From: Williamsia soli
Lineage (GTDB): Bacteria; Actinomycetota; Actinomycetes; Mycobacteriales; Mycobacteriaceae
DNA length: 64,000 nt
Assembly: GCF_017377795.1 (NCBI RefSeq)
Contig: NZ_JAFRDR010000001.1
Span: forward strand, 682,001-746,000
Reading direction: 5' to 3'
Shown: piece by piece, positions 36,192-44,270 of the stretch
How the letters are laid out: each line of letters starts with the position of its first letter
How positions within the stretch are numbered: position 1 is the first letter of the stretch
Position numbers and translations under genes: made by a program
Notes under the pieces: model-generated
Databases searched by the model: none
Seen by the model: the letters and a program-made list of their open reading frames with translations, nothing else
Told to the model about the DNA's origin: nothing

Positions 36192-37004
36192 TTACGTCTT
36201 GCGCCCGATCGGGACGATCATCGGGCCACCGGATATCGGATCGGTCATCACCTGGGACCGCAGACCGAATGCCTCCTGCAGCAACTCGGTCGTGATGACG
36301 TCAGCGGGCGCACCTTCGCGAATGATGGTGCCCTCGCGCATCACGACCAGCCAATCGCTGTAGCGGATGGCGAGGTTGAGGTCGTGCAGCACCATGATGA
36401 TCGTCTTGCCGTGCTTGCTGCACAGGTCGTCGACGAGGTCGAGTACGTCGATCGAGTGGGACAGATCGAGGTAGGTGGTGGGCTCGTCGAGCATCACCAC
36501 ATCGGTCTGCTGCGCCAGGGTCAGGGCGATCCAGACCCGCTGGCGCTGTCCCCCGGACAATGCGTCGATGGTCCGCTCGGCCAGTTCCGTGCAGTTGGTC
36601 TGCTCGAGGGCGGTTGCGACGGCGACCTCGTCTTCGTGCGACCACTGCCGGTACCACGCCTGGTGCGGGTGACGGCCGCGGGAGACCAGATCGACGACGG
36701 TCAAACCCTCGGGGGCGACGGGGTTCTGGGGTAGCAGTCCCAGGATCCGCGCGACATCCTTGGTGCGCAGCGTCGCGATGTCGCTGCCGTCGAGAAGCAC
36801 CTGACCGCCGGTCGGTTTGAGCAACCGAACCAGCGAGCGCAGCAGCGTCGACTTCCCGCAACCGTTCGGACCGACGATCGTGGTGATCTTGCCGTCGGGG
36901 ATGGTCACATCGAGACCGTCGATGACGGTGCGTTCGCCGTAACCGACCTGCAGATCCGTCGCGGCGACCCGTGACGTCGCCTTGTCCGAGAACGCGGCAC
37001 TCAT
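36192..37004 (-). CDS. Siderophore ABC transporter ATPase (FecE/FepC type)
   Basis: A 270-residue ABC ATPase. Walker A VGPNGCGKST (44-53), signature LSGGQRQR, Walker B VVMLDEPT and the switch histidine in MVLHDLNLA. The sequence is typical for iron-siderophore uptake ATPases. It starts inside the permease stop (ATGA), so the unit order is permease 1, permease 2, ATPase. It powers import through the two FecCD permeases. Confidence 0.92.
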   Translation of the reverse strand: MSAAFSDKATSRVAATDLQVGYGERTVIDGLDVTIPDGKITTIVGPNGCGKSTLLRSLVRLLKPTGGQVLLDGSDIATLRTKDVARILGLLPQNPVAPEGLTVVDLVSRGRHPHQAWYRQWSHEDEVAVATALEQTNCTELAERTIDALSGGQRQRVWIALTLAQQTDVVMLDEPTTYLDLSHSIDVLDLVDDLCSKHGKTIIMVLHDLNLAIRYSDWLVVMREGTIIREGAPADVITTELLQEAFGLRSQVMTDPISGGPMIVPIGRKT

Positions 37005-38101
37005 ACCGAAGCCTTCCGGTTGATCTGGATCATGAGGTAGATCAGGGCGGGCCCGCCGATACCCGCCGTCACCACGCCGACGGGGATGCCGGCCGGCAAT
37101 ACGGTGCGGCACAGTAGGTCTCCGCCGATGACCAGGCAGGCACCCATCAGGCCGGAGGTGATGGGACCAGGGATCTCGGCGCGCGCGAGCCGCATGGCGA
37201 TCTGCGGGGCGAGCAGCGCGACGAAGGCGATGGGGCCTGCCGAGGACACGGCCACCGCGGCGACGACGACGGCTGCGATGAGGATCGTCGCCGATACCGC
37301 GTTGGCCCGCACTCCCAGCCCACGGCAGACGTCTTCTCCGAGGCTGAGGATCGCGAGGTTGCGGGACTGGATCGTGACGAAGATGATCACCGGGATCAGC
37401 ACGATCAGCGGCGGCCACACGGCCTTCCAGCCCGCACTCGACACCGATCCGACGATCCAGAGCTGCGCCCGCTGCACCTCGTCGACATTCGCGCGGGTCA
37501 GCAGGTAAGCGATCAGCGCCTGGAGTCCCCAGGTCAGGGCCACGCCGACGAGCACGAGGCGTATGGGGTCGATGCCTTTGCGCCAGGTCAGCAGGTACAT
37601 CGCGAGTGCGGTCAGCAGGCCGCCGAGGAGCGCCGCGACCGCGAGTCCGAGATCGGCGAGCCACGATGCCCACGTCGATCCGAACGCGATCACGGCGACG
37701 GCGGCGGCGCTGGCGCCGGAGGTGATCCCCAGCATGTCGGGGGTCGCGAGTGGGTTGCGGGCGATCACCTGGGTCAGCGCTCCGGACATCCCGAGACCGA
37801 AACCGACGAGCAGGCTGACCAGGCCGATGGGGAGCTGGGTGTCGAAGACGACCACGTTCTCGGCGCGGGTTCCGCCGCCGAGCAGGATCCGGCCTACGTC
37901 GATGGGGCTCATCGGGAAGTCGCTGGTGCCGATACTCACCGCGAACAGGAGCAGGGCTGCCGCGGCCAGCACCAGACCCACCCCGGTGGCCCAGGGCCGG
38001 ATCACGAAGGTGCCGACACCGATTCGAACGACCGTGCGGCGCAGGTGGTGTGCGGGAAGCGGAGCCTGAACGGTCTCCGGGGGCTCGGCGAACGTAGTCA
38101 T
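37001..38101 (-). CDS. FecCD-type siderophore ABC permease 2
   Basis: A 366-residue permease with nine or ten membrane segments. TQVIARNPLATPDMLGITSG is the family signature and LGEDVCRGLGVRAN is the ATPase-contact loop. It pairs with permease 1 upstream. It begins at ATG 38101, the last link of a chain of ATGA overlaps from permease 1. Confidence 0.93.
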   Translation of the reverse strand: MTTFAEPPETVQAPLPAHHLRRTVVRIGVGTFVIRPWATGVGLVLAAAALLLFAVSIGTSDFPMSPIDVGRILLGGGTRAENVVVFDTQLPIGLVSLLVGFGLGMSGALTQVIARNPLATPDMLGITSGASAAAVAVIAFGSTWASWLADLGLAVAALLGGLLTALAMYLLTWRKGIDPIRLVLVGVALTWGLQALIAYLLTRANVDEVQRAQLWIVGSVSSAGWKAVWPPLIVLIPVIIFVTIQSRNLAILSLGEDVCRGLGVRANAVSATILIAAVVVAAVAVSSAGPIAFVALLAPQIAMRLARAEIPGPITSGLMGACLVIGGDLLCRTVLPAGIPVGVVTAGIGGPALIYLMIQINRKASV

Positions 38102-38135
38102 ACTGGGACCAACTTCATACTGGGACCAACTTCAT
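38098..38135 (-). other. Two chained six-codon mini-ORFs between permease genes
   Basis: A 17-bp unit is tandemly repeated on the minus strand. Each copy reads ATG-AAG-TTG-GTC-CCA-GTA-TGA and overlaps the next ATG as ATGA. The chain runs from the permease 1 stop (38132-38134) through two mini-ORFs (38115-38135 and 38098-38118) to the permease 2 ATG at 38101. The unit derives from the 3' end of permease 1 (a GCA copy becomes CCA). Confidence 0.9.
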
Positions 38136-39139
38136 ACTGCGACCAACTTCTTGGCTCGGACCAAAGCGATGAAGAACGGCGCACCGACCGCCGCCAGGAC
38201 GATCCCGGCCTGGATCTCACCGGGCCGGGCGATCATCCGGCCGAGGACGTCGCAGGAGACCAGCGCCACGGCGCCGATCAATGCGGAGTAGGGGACCACC
38301 CATCGATAATCGGGGCCGGTGAAGAAGCGGGCCACGTGTGGCGCAACGAGACCGAGGAACACGATGGGTCCACACGCAGCGGTGGCGGCGCCGACGAGCA
38401 GGGTGATCGCGACGATTCCGACGATGCGGACCTGCAGGATGCGGGACCCCAGAGCTTTCGTCATGTCGTCGCCGAGCGAGAGGATGTTCAGGAAGAACCC
38501 GCTGGCCACCGCCAGGATCAGACCGGGGATGACAAAGGGGAGTGTGGCGGTGATGACGTCCCAGCCGCGGCCCGCAATGGAACCGACCTGCCAGAAGCGC
38601 CACGCCTCGAGCGAAGCGGTGTCGATGAGCACGATGGCCGAGGTGAGCGCGGTCAGCATCGCGGACAGTCCGGTGCCGGCGAGGATGAGGGTCAGGGGAC
38701 TGGCGCCTTTGCCGACCGAGGCGAGAAAGAAGACCAGGCTCGCCGCCAGCATCGCGCCGATCAGACCGAAGCCCATGTACTGGATCGGGGTGGTGATACC
38801 GAGCAGGTAGACGCCGGCGACGACGGCGCAGGCCGCGCCCGCGTTGACACCGAGGATGCCGGGGTCCGCCAGTGGGTTGCGGGTGTGACCCTGGGTGAGC
38901 GCTCCGGCGGCACCGATCGCCAGGCCGACGATCAGTCCGAGCACGGTGCGGGGAATACGCAGAGTCTGGACGATGCCGACCGCGTCCGGGGCGCCGGGAA
39001 CGTTGTCTGCCCAGAGGGCATCCCAGACCTCATCGAGGGGGATGACGCGGGATCCGATCGCAATCGACGCTGCGCACGCAACGATCAGCAGCGCCAGCAG
39101 CAGTATCGCGCCCGGTAGGCGCAGCGACTTCTTGCCCAA
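38132..39139 (-). CDS. FecCD-type siderophore ABC permease 1
   Basis: About 335 residues, nine or ten membrane segments, with TQGHTRNPLADPGILGVNAG as the family signature and LGDDMTKALGSRI as the ATPase-contact loop. The open frame extends to 39214, but the candidate iron box (39185-39203) lies there, so an internal start is more likely. TTG 39139 with AGGCAGGA upstream is chosen; it is not certain. Its product forms the heterodimeric channel with permease 2. Confidence 0.9.
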   Translation of the reverse strand: MGKKSLRLPGAILLLALLIVACAASIAIGSRVIPLDEVWDALWADNVPGAPDAVGIVQTLRIPRTVLGLIVGLAIGAAGALTQGHTRNPLADPGILGVNAGAACAVVAGVYLLGITTPIQYMGFGLIGAMLAASLVFFLASVGKGASPLTLILAGTGLSAMLTALTSAIVLIDTASLEAWRFWQVGSIAGRGWDVITATLPFVIPGLILAVASGFFLNILSLGDDMTKALGSRILQVRIVGIVAITLLVGAATAACGPIVFLGLVAPHVARFFTGPDYRWVVPYSALIGAVALVSCDVLGRMIARPGEIQAGIVLAAVGAPFFIALVRAKKLVAV

Positions 39140-39184
39140 GACCAGGGTCCTGCCTCTTCGTGCTCGACTAGTGATCCATCTTGG

Positions 39185-39203
39185 AGAGGTTAGCCTAACT
39201 TGC
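39185..39203 (-). promoter_or_regulatory. Candidate IdeR/DtxR iron box of the permease operon
   Basis: AGGTTAGCCTAACTT (39187-39201) agrees with the core of the DtxR/IdeR consensus TTAGGTTAGGCTAACCTAA. It lies 46 nt upstream of the proposed permease 1 start and also upstream of the divergent secreted-protein gene. Iron-dependent repression is inferred. Confidence 0.7.
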
Positions 39204-39369
39204 CCACGTACCACGAAATCGGAGCCCGGTGAACCGCTTCGATAACGGAAAGCTAACGAAACGAAGACATGGAGTTTCTCATCTGTTTCTTGGCTAACAC
39301 TCAGCCTGTACTTGACCGATTCACGTGCAAGGCCGCTGTGTCGGTGGCATTCACGAAAAAGGAGTGAAG

Positions 39370-39783
39370 ATGAAGCAGAAAATGGTTCGCGCTGCGGTCG
39401 CCGCAGCGGCGGCGGTCGGGATTGCGGCGGGGAGTGTCGTGGCTGCAGCTCCGGCTCAGGCGGCAGCGCCTGATCTGGCTCTCACCGGTGGGGTCTACTG
39501 CTCATTCGGCAAGCCCGGCGACCCCTGGCAGAACGCCTGGTACATGGTCCGGTGGATGGAGGTCACCGCACACGGCCGCAACTGGCCGAACGTGACCCTG
39601 CACGAGTTCGGTGGAGCCGAGAAGTTCTCGCCGAACCTCAAAGAAGGCCAGAAGCTGCGCATCGAGACGAAGTGGTTCGGTTGCTTCCCGAGCTCGATCT
39701 CCGGATACACCATCTCCAGCGACATCGATCCGCTGCAGAACAACATCGGCTTCTGGGCCAACGTCCAGCGGATCGACAACTAG
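39370..39783 (+). CDS. Small secreted protein with two cysteines
   Basis: 137 residues. A Sec signal peptide (MKQKMVRAAVAAAAAVGIAA, cut likely after APAQA) leaves a mature protein of about 105 residues with two cysteines (GVYCSFGK, FGCFPSS) that could form one disulfide, and several tryptophans. No family recognised. GGAG lies 6 nt upstream of ATG 39370. It is divergent from the siderophore permease operon, whose iron box lies in the shared region. Confidence 0.75.
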   Translation: MKQKMVRAAVAAAAAVGIAAGSVVAAAPAQAAAPDLALTGGVYCSFGKPGDPWQNAWYMVRWMEVTAHGRNWPNVTLHEFGGAEKFSPNLKEGQKLRIETKWFGCFPSSISGYTISSDIDPLQNNIGFWANVQRIDN

Positions 39784-39793
39784 CTCCACCCGT

Positions 39794-39812
39794 ACAGCGC
39801 CCACCGCGCTGT
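39794..39812 (+). terminator. Short hairpin after the secreted protein gene
   Basis: ACAGCGC and GCGCTGT arms with a five-base loop, 10 bp after the stop. No T-run. Confidence 0.4.
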
Positions 39813-39825
39813 GAGAACTCCACAG

Positions 39826-39893
39826 GACAGCGATCCCTCTTCCTGACACAGACCGCCCGCACAATCGGTCGTCAGGGGAGGGATCGTTGTTGT
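39826..39893. terminator. Long imperfect palindrome after the secreted protein gene
   Basis: ACAGCGATCCCTC and GGGATCGTTGT, plus CCTGAC and GTCAGG, pair across 68 bp, with CAGACCG/CGGTCG nested inside. Same architecture as the other long palindromes; not sequence-related to families A, B or C. Confidence 0.55.
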
Positions 39894-40006
39894 CTGCGGA
39901 CTCATCCGGAAGGGATGAGGGCATCGGGGAACAAAGGGGCCAGACTCGTCTGCAGGCTTTTCGCTGTGAAGACTGATCGGAATTCATCCTTGTGGAGGAG
40001 ACACCC

Positions 40007-40450
40007 ATGACGGAACCCGAGGCGGCCGAGGTCGGCCCCATCGACTATCTGGTGATCGAATTTCCCGCCGACCGCACCCCCGATGGTTCGGCACTGCCAT
40101 TGTTGGACGACCTGGTGGCCCGCGGGATCATCAAGCTCCTCGACTTCGTCTTCGTGCGTAAAGAGCTGGACGGATCGATCTTTGCGGTCGCAGTCGAGGA
40201 CTTCGACCTCACCGGTGACTTCGACGTGTCGCTCTTCGCCGGCGCGACGTCCGGTCTGATCGCCCGCGAGGATCTCGACGAGGCGGCGTCCGCGCTCGAA
40301 CCCGGTTGTTCGGGCGCGATTCTGATCTACGAAAACCATTGGGCCGCACCGTTCGCGTCGGCCCTGCGGCGCAACGGTGCGCAGTTGGTGGCCTCCGGCC
40401 GAGTGGCCACCCAAGACCTGCTCGACTCCCTCGACGCGCTCGGCGTCTGA
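40007..40450 (+). CDS. DUF6325-family protein
   Basis: A 147-residue soluble protein resembling the DUF6325 family: GPIDYLVIEFPADR at the N-terminus, KLLDFVFVRKELDGSI, and GAILIYENHWAAPFASALRR. Function unknown. GGAGGAG lies 7 nt upstream of ATG 40007. The SHOCT gene follows 19 nt later; this pair recurs in actinobacteria (from memory). Confidence 0.7.
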   Translation: MTEPEAAEVGPIDYLVIEFPADRTPDGSALPLLDDLVARGIIKLLDFVFVRKELDGSIFAVAVEDFDLTGDFDVSLFAGATSGLIAREDLDEAASALEPGCSGAILIYENHWAAPFASALRRNGAQLVASGRVATQDLLDSLDALGV

Positions 40451-40469
40451 ACTCAGCGAAGGAACCGTC

Positions 40470-40754
40470 ATGCCCGGACTCTTACGCGGCGTAGCCCGCA
40501 CCGCCGTCATCGCCGGCACCGCATCGTCGGTGTCCAATCGCGTCTCACGCCGTCAGGCCAACCGGTGGGCGCAGCAAAATCAACAGCAGGCCCCACAACA
40601 GGCGGCGCCGACACCCGATGCTGCGCTGACGGCAGCACCCGCGTCGAGCGGCGATCGTCTGAGCGCACTTCGCGAACTCGGCGAACTCCGAGCCCAGGGC
40701 GTGCTGACCGAAGCCGAGTTCGCCGCCGAGAAGGCCAAGATCCTCGCATCCTGA
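40470..40754 (+). CDS. Small SHOCT-domain protein
   Basis: A 94-residue protein with a glutamine/proline-rich linker after an N-terminal hydrophobic stretch (VARTAVIAGTASSVSN), ending in a SHOCT domain (SALRELGELRAQGVLTEAEF). SHOCT domains are short oligomerisation modules. It follows the DUF6325 gene and is likely co-transcribed. Function unknown. Confidence 0.75.
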   Translation: MPGLLRGVARTAVIAGTASSVSNRVSRRQANRWAQQNQQQAPQQAAPTPDAALTAAPASSGDRLSALRELGELRAQGVLTEAEFAAEKAKILAS

Positions 40755-40866
40755 ACTCGCTCGTACTCGCGGGTGTCGAGGGGTGTGCCTGCCGTGCGGG
40801 CGGCGATGACCTCTTCGCCGGCGCGATCCCGACGCGCCGCGGCGGTGGGCGTGGTACGAGTTCTTC

Positions 40867-41514
40867 ATGCGTGATTCGGGCGAGCGGGTCCGGGTGGTTG
40901 TCGCCGACGACCATCCGATGATTCGTGACGGCGTGGTGAGAGCTCTTTCGAGCAGTGGTTTCGTCGAGGTGGTGGCCGAGGCGGGTGACGGGCGCGAGGC
41001 GCTGATCGCGATCCAGCGCGAGTTGCCCGACGTCGCGCTGGTCGATTTCCGGATGCCCGAGATGGACGGTGCCGAGGTGGCTGCGGCGGTTCGTCGGGAC
41101 GGGCTCGCCACCAAGGTGCTGTTGCTCTCGGCGCACACCGAGAGCGCCATCGTCTACAACGCCATCGCCCAAGGCGCCTACGGGTTCGTGTCCAAGGACG
41201 CGGGGCGCTCCCAAATCGTCGATGCTGTGCTCGACTGTGCCGCGGGGCGACCCGTGCTCGCGGGGGAGCTCGCTGCCGGTCTCGTCGGTGAGATCCAGAT
41301 GAGGCGCGACAGCACTGCCCCGGTTCTCTCTGCGCGAGAGAAGGAAGTGCTCGGCATGATCGCCGAGGGCAAGAGCGTGCCCGCGATGGCCGAGGTGATG
41401 TTCGTCGCTCCCTCGACGGTGAAAACGCACGTGCAGCGGCTCTATCAGAAGCTCGGGGTCTCGGATCGGGGAGCTGCGGTGGCCGAGGCGATGCGGCACC
41501 GGTTACTCGAGTGA
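40867..41514 (+). CDS. NarL/LuxR-type response regulator
   Basis: 215 residues. Receiver with DDHPMIRDGV, phosphoacceptor D60 in VALVDFRMPEMDG and K in GFVSKDAG. The C-terminal LuxR HTH reads LSAREKEVLGMIAEGKS, then PSTVKTHVQRLYQKLGVSDR. The kinase gene follows with GTGA overlap. Targets unknown. Confidence 0.9.
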   Translation: MRDSGERVRVVVADDHPMIRDGVVRALSSSGFVEVVAEAGDGREALIAIQRELPDVALVDFRMPEMDGAEVAAAVRRDGLATKVLLLSAHTESAIVYNAIAQGAYGFVSKDAGRSQIVDAVLDCAAGRPVLAGELAAGLVGEIQMRRDSTAPVLSAREKEVLGMIAEGKSVPAMAEVMFVAPSTVKTHVQRLYQKLGVSDRGAAVAEAMRHRLLE

Positions 41515-42671
41515 CCGGCCCTGGGTTGTTTGCGGACGCGAGTTTTGTCCGCATCACCGCCGGGCTGCGACTGCTGCTGGTGGTCCTGTTCGGCCTGCTG
41601 GGTGTGGTGATCCCCGACGCCGAGGTGAGCAGTCCCGGGTACTACGTCGTACTGACGGTCTATGCGCTCGTCGCCGTCGGGTGGTTTGTCGTCGTCTACC
41701 GAAGGCGGACCCCTCCTCGCTTCCAGATCGCCTCTCCGGCAATAGATGTGGTCGGTCTCATCGGGCTCGCCGCGTTCTCCGGCGGCGCCACTTCCATGCT
41801 GGCGCCGGCGTTCTTCTTGATTCCGATCGAGGTGGCGTTCAAGGGAGTTCCCTGGCTCACCGGGGTTGTCGGCAGTCTGACGTCGGGGACCTTTCTGGTC
41901 GTCTGGCTCACCGATCCCGGCGCAGCGGATGTCAATCGGAACGTCACCTGGTTGAACTTCGGGTTCCTGCTCTGGCTGACCGCCGCCACCACCGGACTGT
42001 CGTATGTCCTGTTGCGGCGATCCGAGCACATCGGCGCCTTGCTCACCGCGCAGCGGCAATTGGTGACGCAGACGTTGGCTGCCTCCGATCGCGAGCGCGC
42101 GATCCTCGCGGAGGCGATACATGATCGTCCGCTGCAGACGTTGCTGGCCACGCGCATGGACCTCGAAGAGGCCATGGATAGTCCGTCCGCCGCCACACTG
42201 GCGCCGGTGATGGCGAACCTCCGGAGCACGGCCACCGAACTGCGAGAGCTGGTGTCGGGTCTGCATCCTCAGGTTCTCGCGCAACTCGGACTCGCGCCCG
42301 CGCTTGCGGAATTGACCCGGCGGCACGAGGAGCGCTTCGGGATCCCCGTCCGACTCGAGTTGGCGTCCGTCGACGCCGGTGAGTTGGCGTCGCTTCTACA
42401 CACTGCTGCGGGAGAACTGCTCACCAACGTTGCGAAACACGCGTACGCCACGGAGATCACCCTCGAACTCGGTGGCGACGACACCTCACTGCTGCTGGTG
42501 GTCACCGACAACGGCGTCGGTTTCGATCCCGCGATCGTCCCAGACCGAATTGCGCAGGGTCACATCGGGATCGGCGCCCAAGCGGCGCGCGTGATCGGAG
42601 CCGGTGGAACGTTCGAGATCACCGAGCCCACCGGCGGCGGAACGCGGGTGGAGATCACGATCCCGCGCTGA
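41511..42671 (+). CDS. NarL-partner sensor histidine kinase
   Basis: 386 residues. About five membrane segments in the first 160 residues, then a HisKA_3 domain with the phosphoacceptor H204 in AEAIHDRPLQTLLA, and a HATPase with ELLTNVAKHAYATEI, DNGVGFDP and HIGIGAQAARV. The first half lacks a recognisable extracellular domain, so the signal may be membrane-derived. The GTG start overlaps the regulator stop. Convergent with fprA. Confidence 0.87.
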   Translation: MTGPGLFADASFVRITAGLRLLLVVLFGLLGVVIPDAEVSSPGYYVVLTVYALVAVGWFVVVYRRRTPPRFQIASPAIDVVGLIGLAAFSGGATSMLAPAFFLIPIEVAFKGVPWLTGVVGSLTSGTFLVVWLTDPGAADVNRNVTWLNFGFLLWLTAATTGLSYVLLRRSEHIGALLTAQRQLVTQTLAASDRERAILAEAIHDRPLQTLLATRMDLEEAMDSPSAATLAPVMANLRSTATELRELVSGLHPQVLAQLGLAPALAELTRRHEERFGIPVRLELASVDAGELASLLHTAAGELLTNVAKHAYATEITLELGGDDTSLLLVVTDNGVGFDPAIVPDRIAQGHIGIGAQAARVIGAGGTFEITEPTGGGTRVEITIPR

Positions 42672-42696
42672 CGACACCGGTGGCGAAGAGGACCTC

Positions 42697-44085
42697 TCAG
42701 CCGCGGTTCACCTTGTCCGGCTCGCTGGCGGCGAGCATGTCTTCGCGTTCGACGACCTTGACGCGTTCGCGGCCTTCGGCGGCGCCGAGTTTGCGTTCGT
42801 GTTCGTCGAGGCGGTACCAGCCGTCCCAGGTGGTGAAAGCGACGTTCTTGTTCTCGAGGTAGTCGATGATGGCGTCTTCGCCGGGGGTGGCCGGGGTGAG
42901 GACCTTGCCGGCGAGGGCGTCATCGAGCAGGCAGTCGACGGTCTCGTTGGCGTCGCCCTTGGTGTGGCCGATGAGTCCGACGGGCCCGCGTTTGATCCAG
43001 CCGGTGGTGTACATGCCTGTCATGTGGGTGCCCTGGTCGAAGATGCGGCCTGCTTCGTTGGGGATGACCCCGGCCTGATCGTCGAAGGGGATCTGCGGCA
43101 GGTTGTCCGAGAGGTACCCGACGGCGCGGTAGACCGCGCCGAGGTCCCAGTCGGTGGTCTTGCCCGTGCCACGCACGTTGCCGGTGCCGTCGAGTTCGGT
43201 GCGCTCGGTGCGGAGGCCGACGACTTTGCCGTCCTCGCCCAGGATCTCGGTGGGGCTTTCGAAGAAGTGCAGGAACAGTTTGTGAGGGCGGCCTTTGGGG
43301 TCGCGGATGGCGTACTGCTCGATGATGGTGGCGACCTGGTCGGTGATCTTCGACGAACGCCGGGCGACGGTGGAGCCTTCGTCGTAGTCGATGTCCTCGG
43401 GATTGACGATGACGTCGATGGTCGGGGAGTGGTCGAGTTCTTTGAGCTCGAGAGGCGTGAACTTGGCCTGGGCCGGTCCGCGGCGTCCGAAGACGTGGAC
43501 TTCGACTGCCTTGTTGTTCTTGAGGCCGTCGTAGACGTTGGCGGGGATCTCGGTCGGCAGGAGTTCGTCGCCGGTCTTGGCCAGCACGCGCGCCACGTCG
43601 AGGGCGACGTTCCCGACGCCGATGACGGCGACCTTCTCGGCGTCCAGAGGCCAGGTGCGGGGGAAGTCGGGGTGACCGTCGTACCAGGCGACGAACTGCG
43701 CGGCGCCGTAGGAGCCGTCGAGGTCGATGCCGGGTAGGTCCATGATGCGGTCGTCGGTGGCGCCGGTGGAGAAGATGACGGCGTCGTACATCGACTGCAG
43801 GTCTTCCAGCGCGATGTCGGTGCCGTAGTCGACGTTGCCGATCAAGCGGATCTGCGGCTTGTCGAGGACTTTGTGCAGGGCGTTGATGATGCCCTTGATG
43901 CGGGGGTGATCGGGCGCGACGCCGTAGCGGATCAACCCGAACGGGGCCGGCATCCGCTCGAACAGGTCGATCGAGACACCACGATCTTTGGCTTTGTCCG
44001 ACTTCATCAGGGCATCGGCGGCATAGATGCCGGCAGGGCCCGCGCCAACGATGGCCACGCGAAGAGGACGGTTCTGATCGCTCAT
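42697..44085 (-). CDS. fprA: Ferredoxin-NADP+ reductase (adrenodoxin reductase type)
   Basis: A 462-residue FAD enzyme passing electrons between NADPH and ferredoxin. FAD motif VAIVGAGPAGIYAADAL at the N-terminus, RYGVAPDHPRIKGI next, NADPH-binding VIGVGNVALDVARVL, and the C-terminal FAD segment TTGWIKRGPVGLIGHTK. It matches mycobacterial FprA. It lies within the iron-uptake cluster. It may supply electrons to P450s or to iron release, but this is inference. Confidence 0.95.
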   Translation of the reverse strand: MSDQNRPLRVAIVGAGPAGIYAADALMKSDKAKDRGVSIDLFERMPAPFGLIRYGVAPDHPRIKGIINALHKVLDKPQIRLIGNVDYGTDIALEDLQSMYDAVIFSTGATDDRIMDLPGIDLDGSYGAAQFVAWYDGHPDFPRTWPLDAEKVAVIGVGNVALDVARVLAKTGDELLPTEIPANVYDGLKNNKAVEVHVFGRRGPAQAKFTPLELKELDHSPTIDVIVNPEDIDYDEGSTVARRSSKITDQVATIIEQYAIRDPKGRPHKLFLHFFESPTEILGEDGKVVGLRTERTELDGTGNVRGTGKTTDWDLGAVYRAVGYLSDNLPQIPFDDQAGVIPNEAGRIFDQGTHMTGMYTTGWIKRGPVGLIGHTKGDANETVDCLLDDALAGKVLTPATPGEDAIIDYLENKNVAFTTWDGWYRLDEHERKLGAAEGRERVKVVEREDMLAASEPDKVNRG

Positions 44086-44179
44086 GAGTCGGAGTGCTTT
44101 CTCGTGCGAGTAGGAGTTCCGGCGCCCGCCGATGCGGGTGCCCGGACGGGCTCAACACCCCACGGTAAGCGGTGGACCT

Positions 44180-44245
44180 GGCGGGAGCCAAAATCGGCAG
44201 ACGGTCTCGAGTCGAACTCGACCGCTGCCGATTCTGGTTCCCGCC
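44180..44245. terminator. Long palindrome between the binding lipoprotein and fprA
   Basis: The 21-bp left arm GGCGGGAGCCAAAATCGGCA(G) and its mate (C)TGCCGATTCTGGTTCCCGCC pair with two mismatches; GTCGAGTTCGA-type inner symmetry follows. It sits 25 bp after the lipoprotein stop. Confidence 0.7.
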
Positions 44246-44270
44246 AAACCCGGCGCTCTGGGGTAGCGGG

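Noticed and set aside
38098-38135. 17-bp tandem repeat as a CRISPR
   Set aside because: No spacers and too few units; the repeat matches the permease gene end.
39289-39303. Second iron-box-like half-site (TTGGCTAAC) nearer the secreted protein
   Set aside because: Only one half matches (about 9 of 19 positions); weak.
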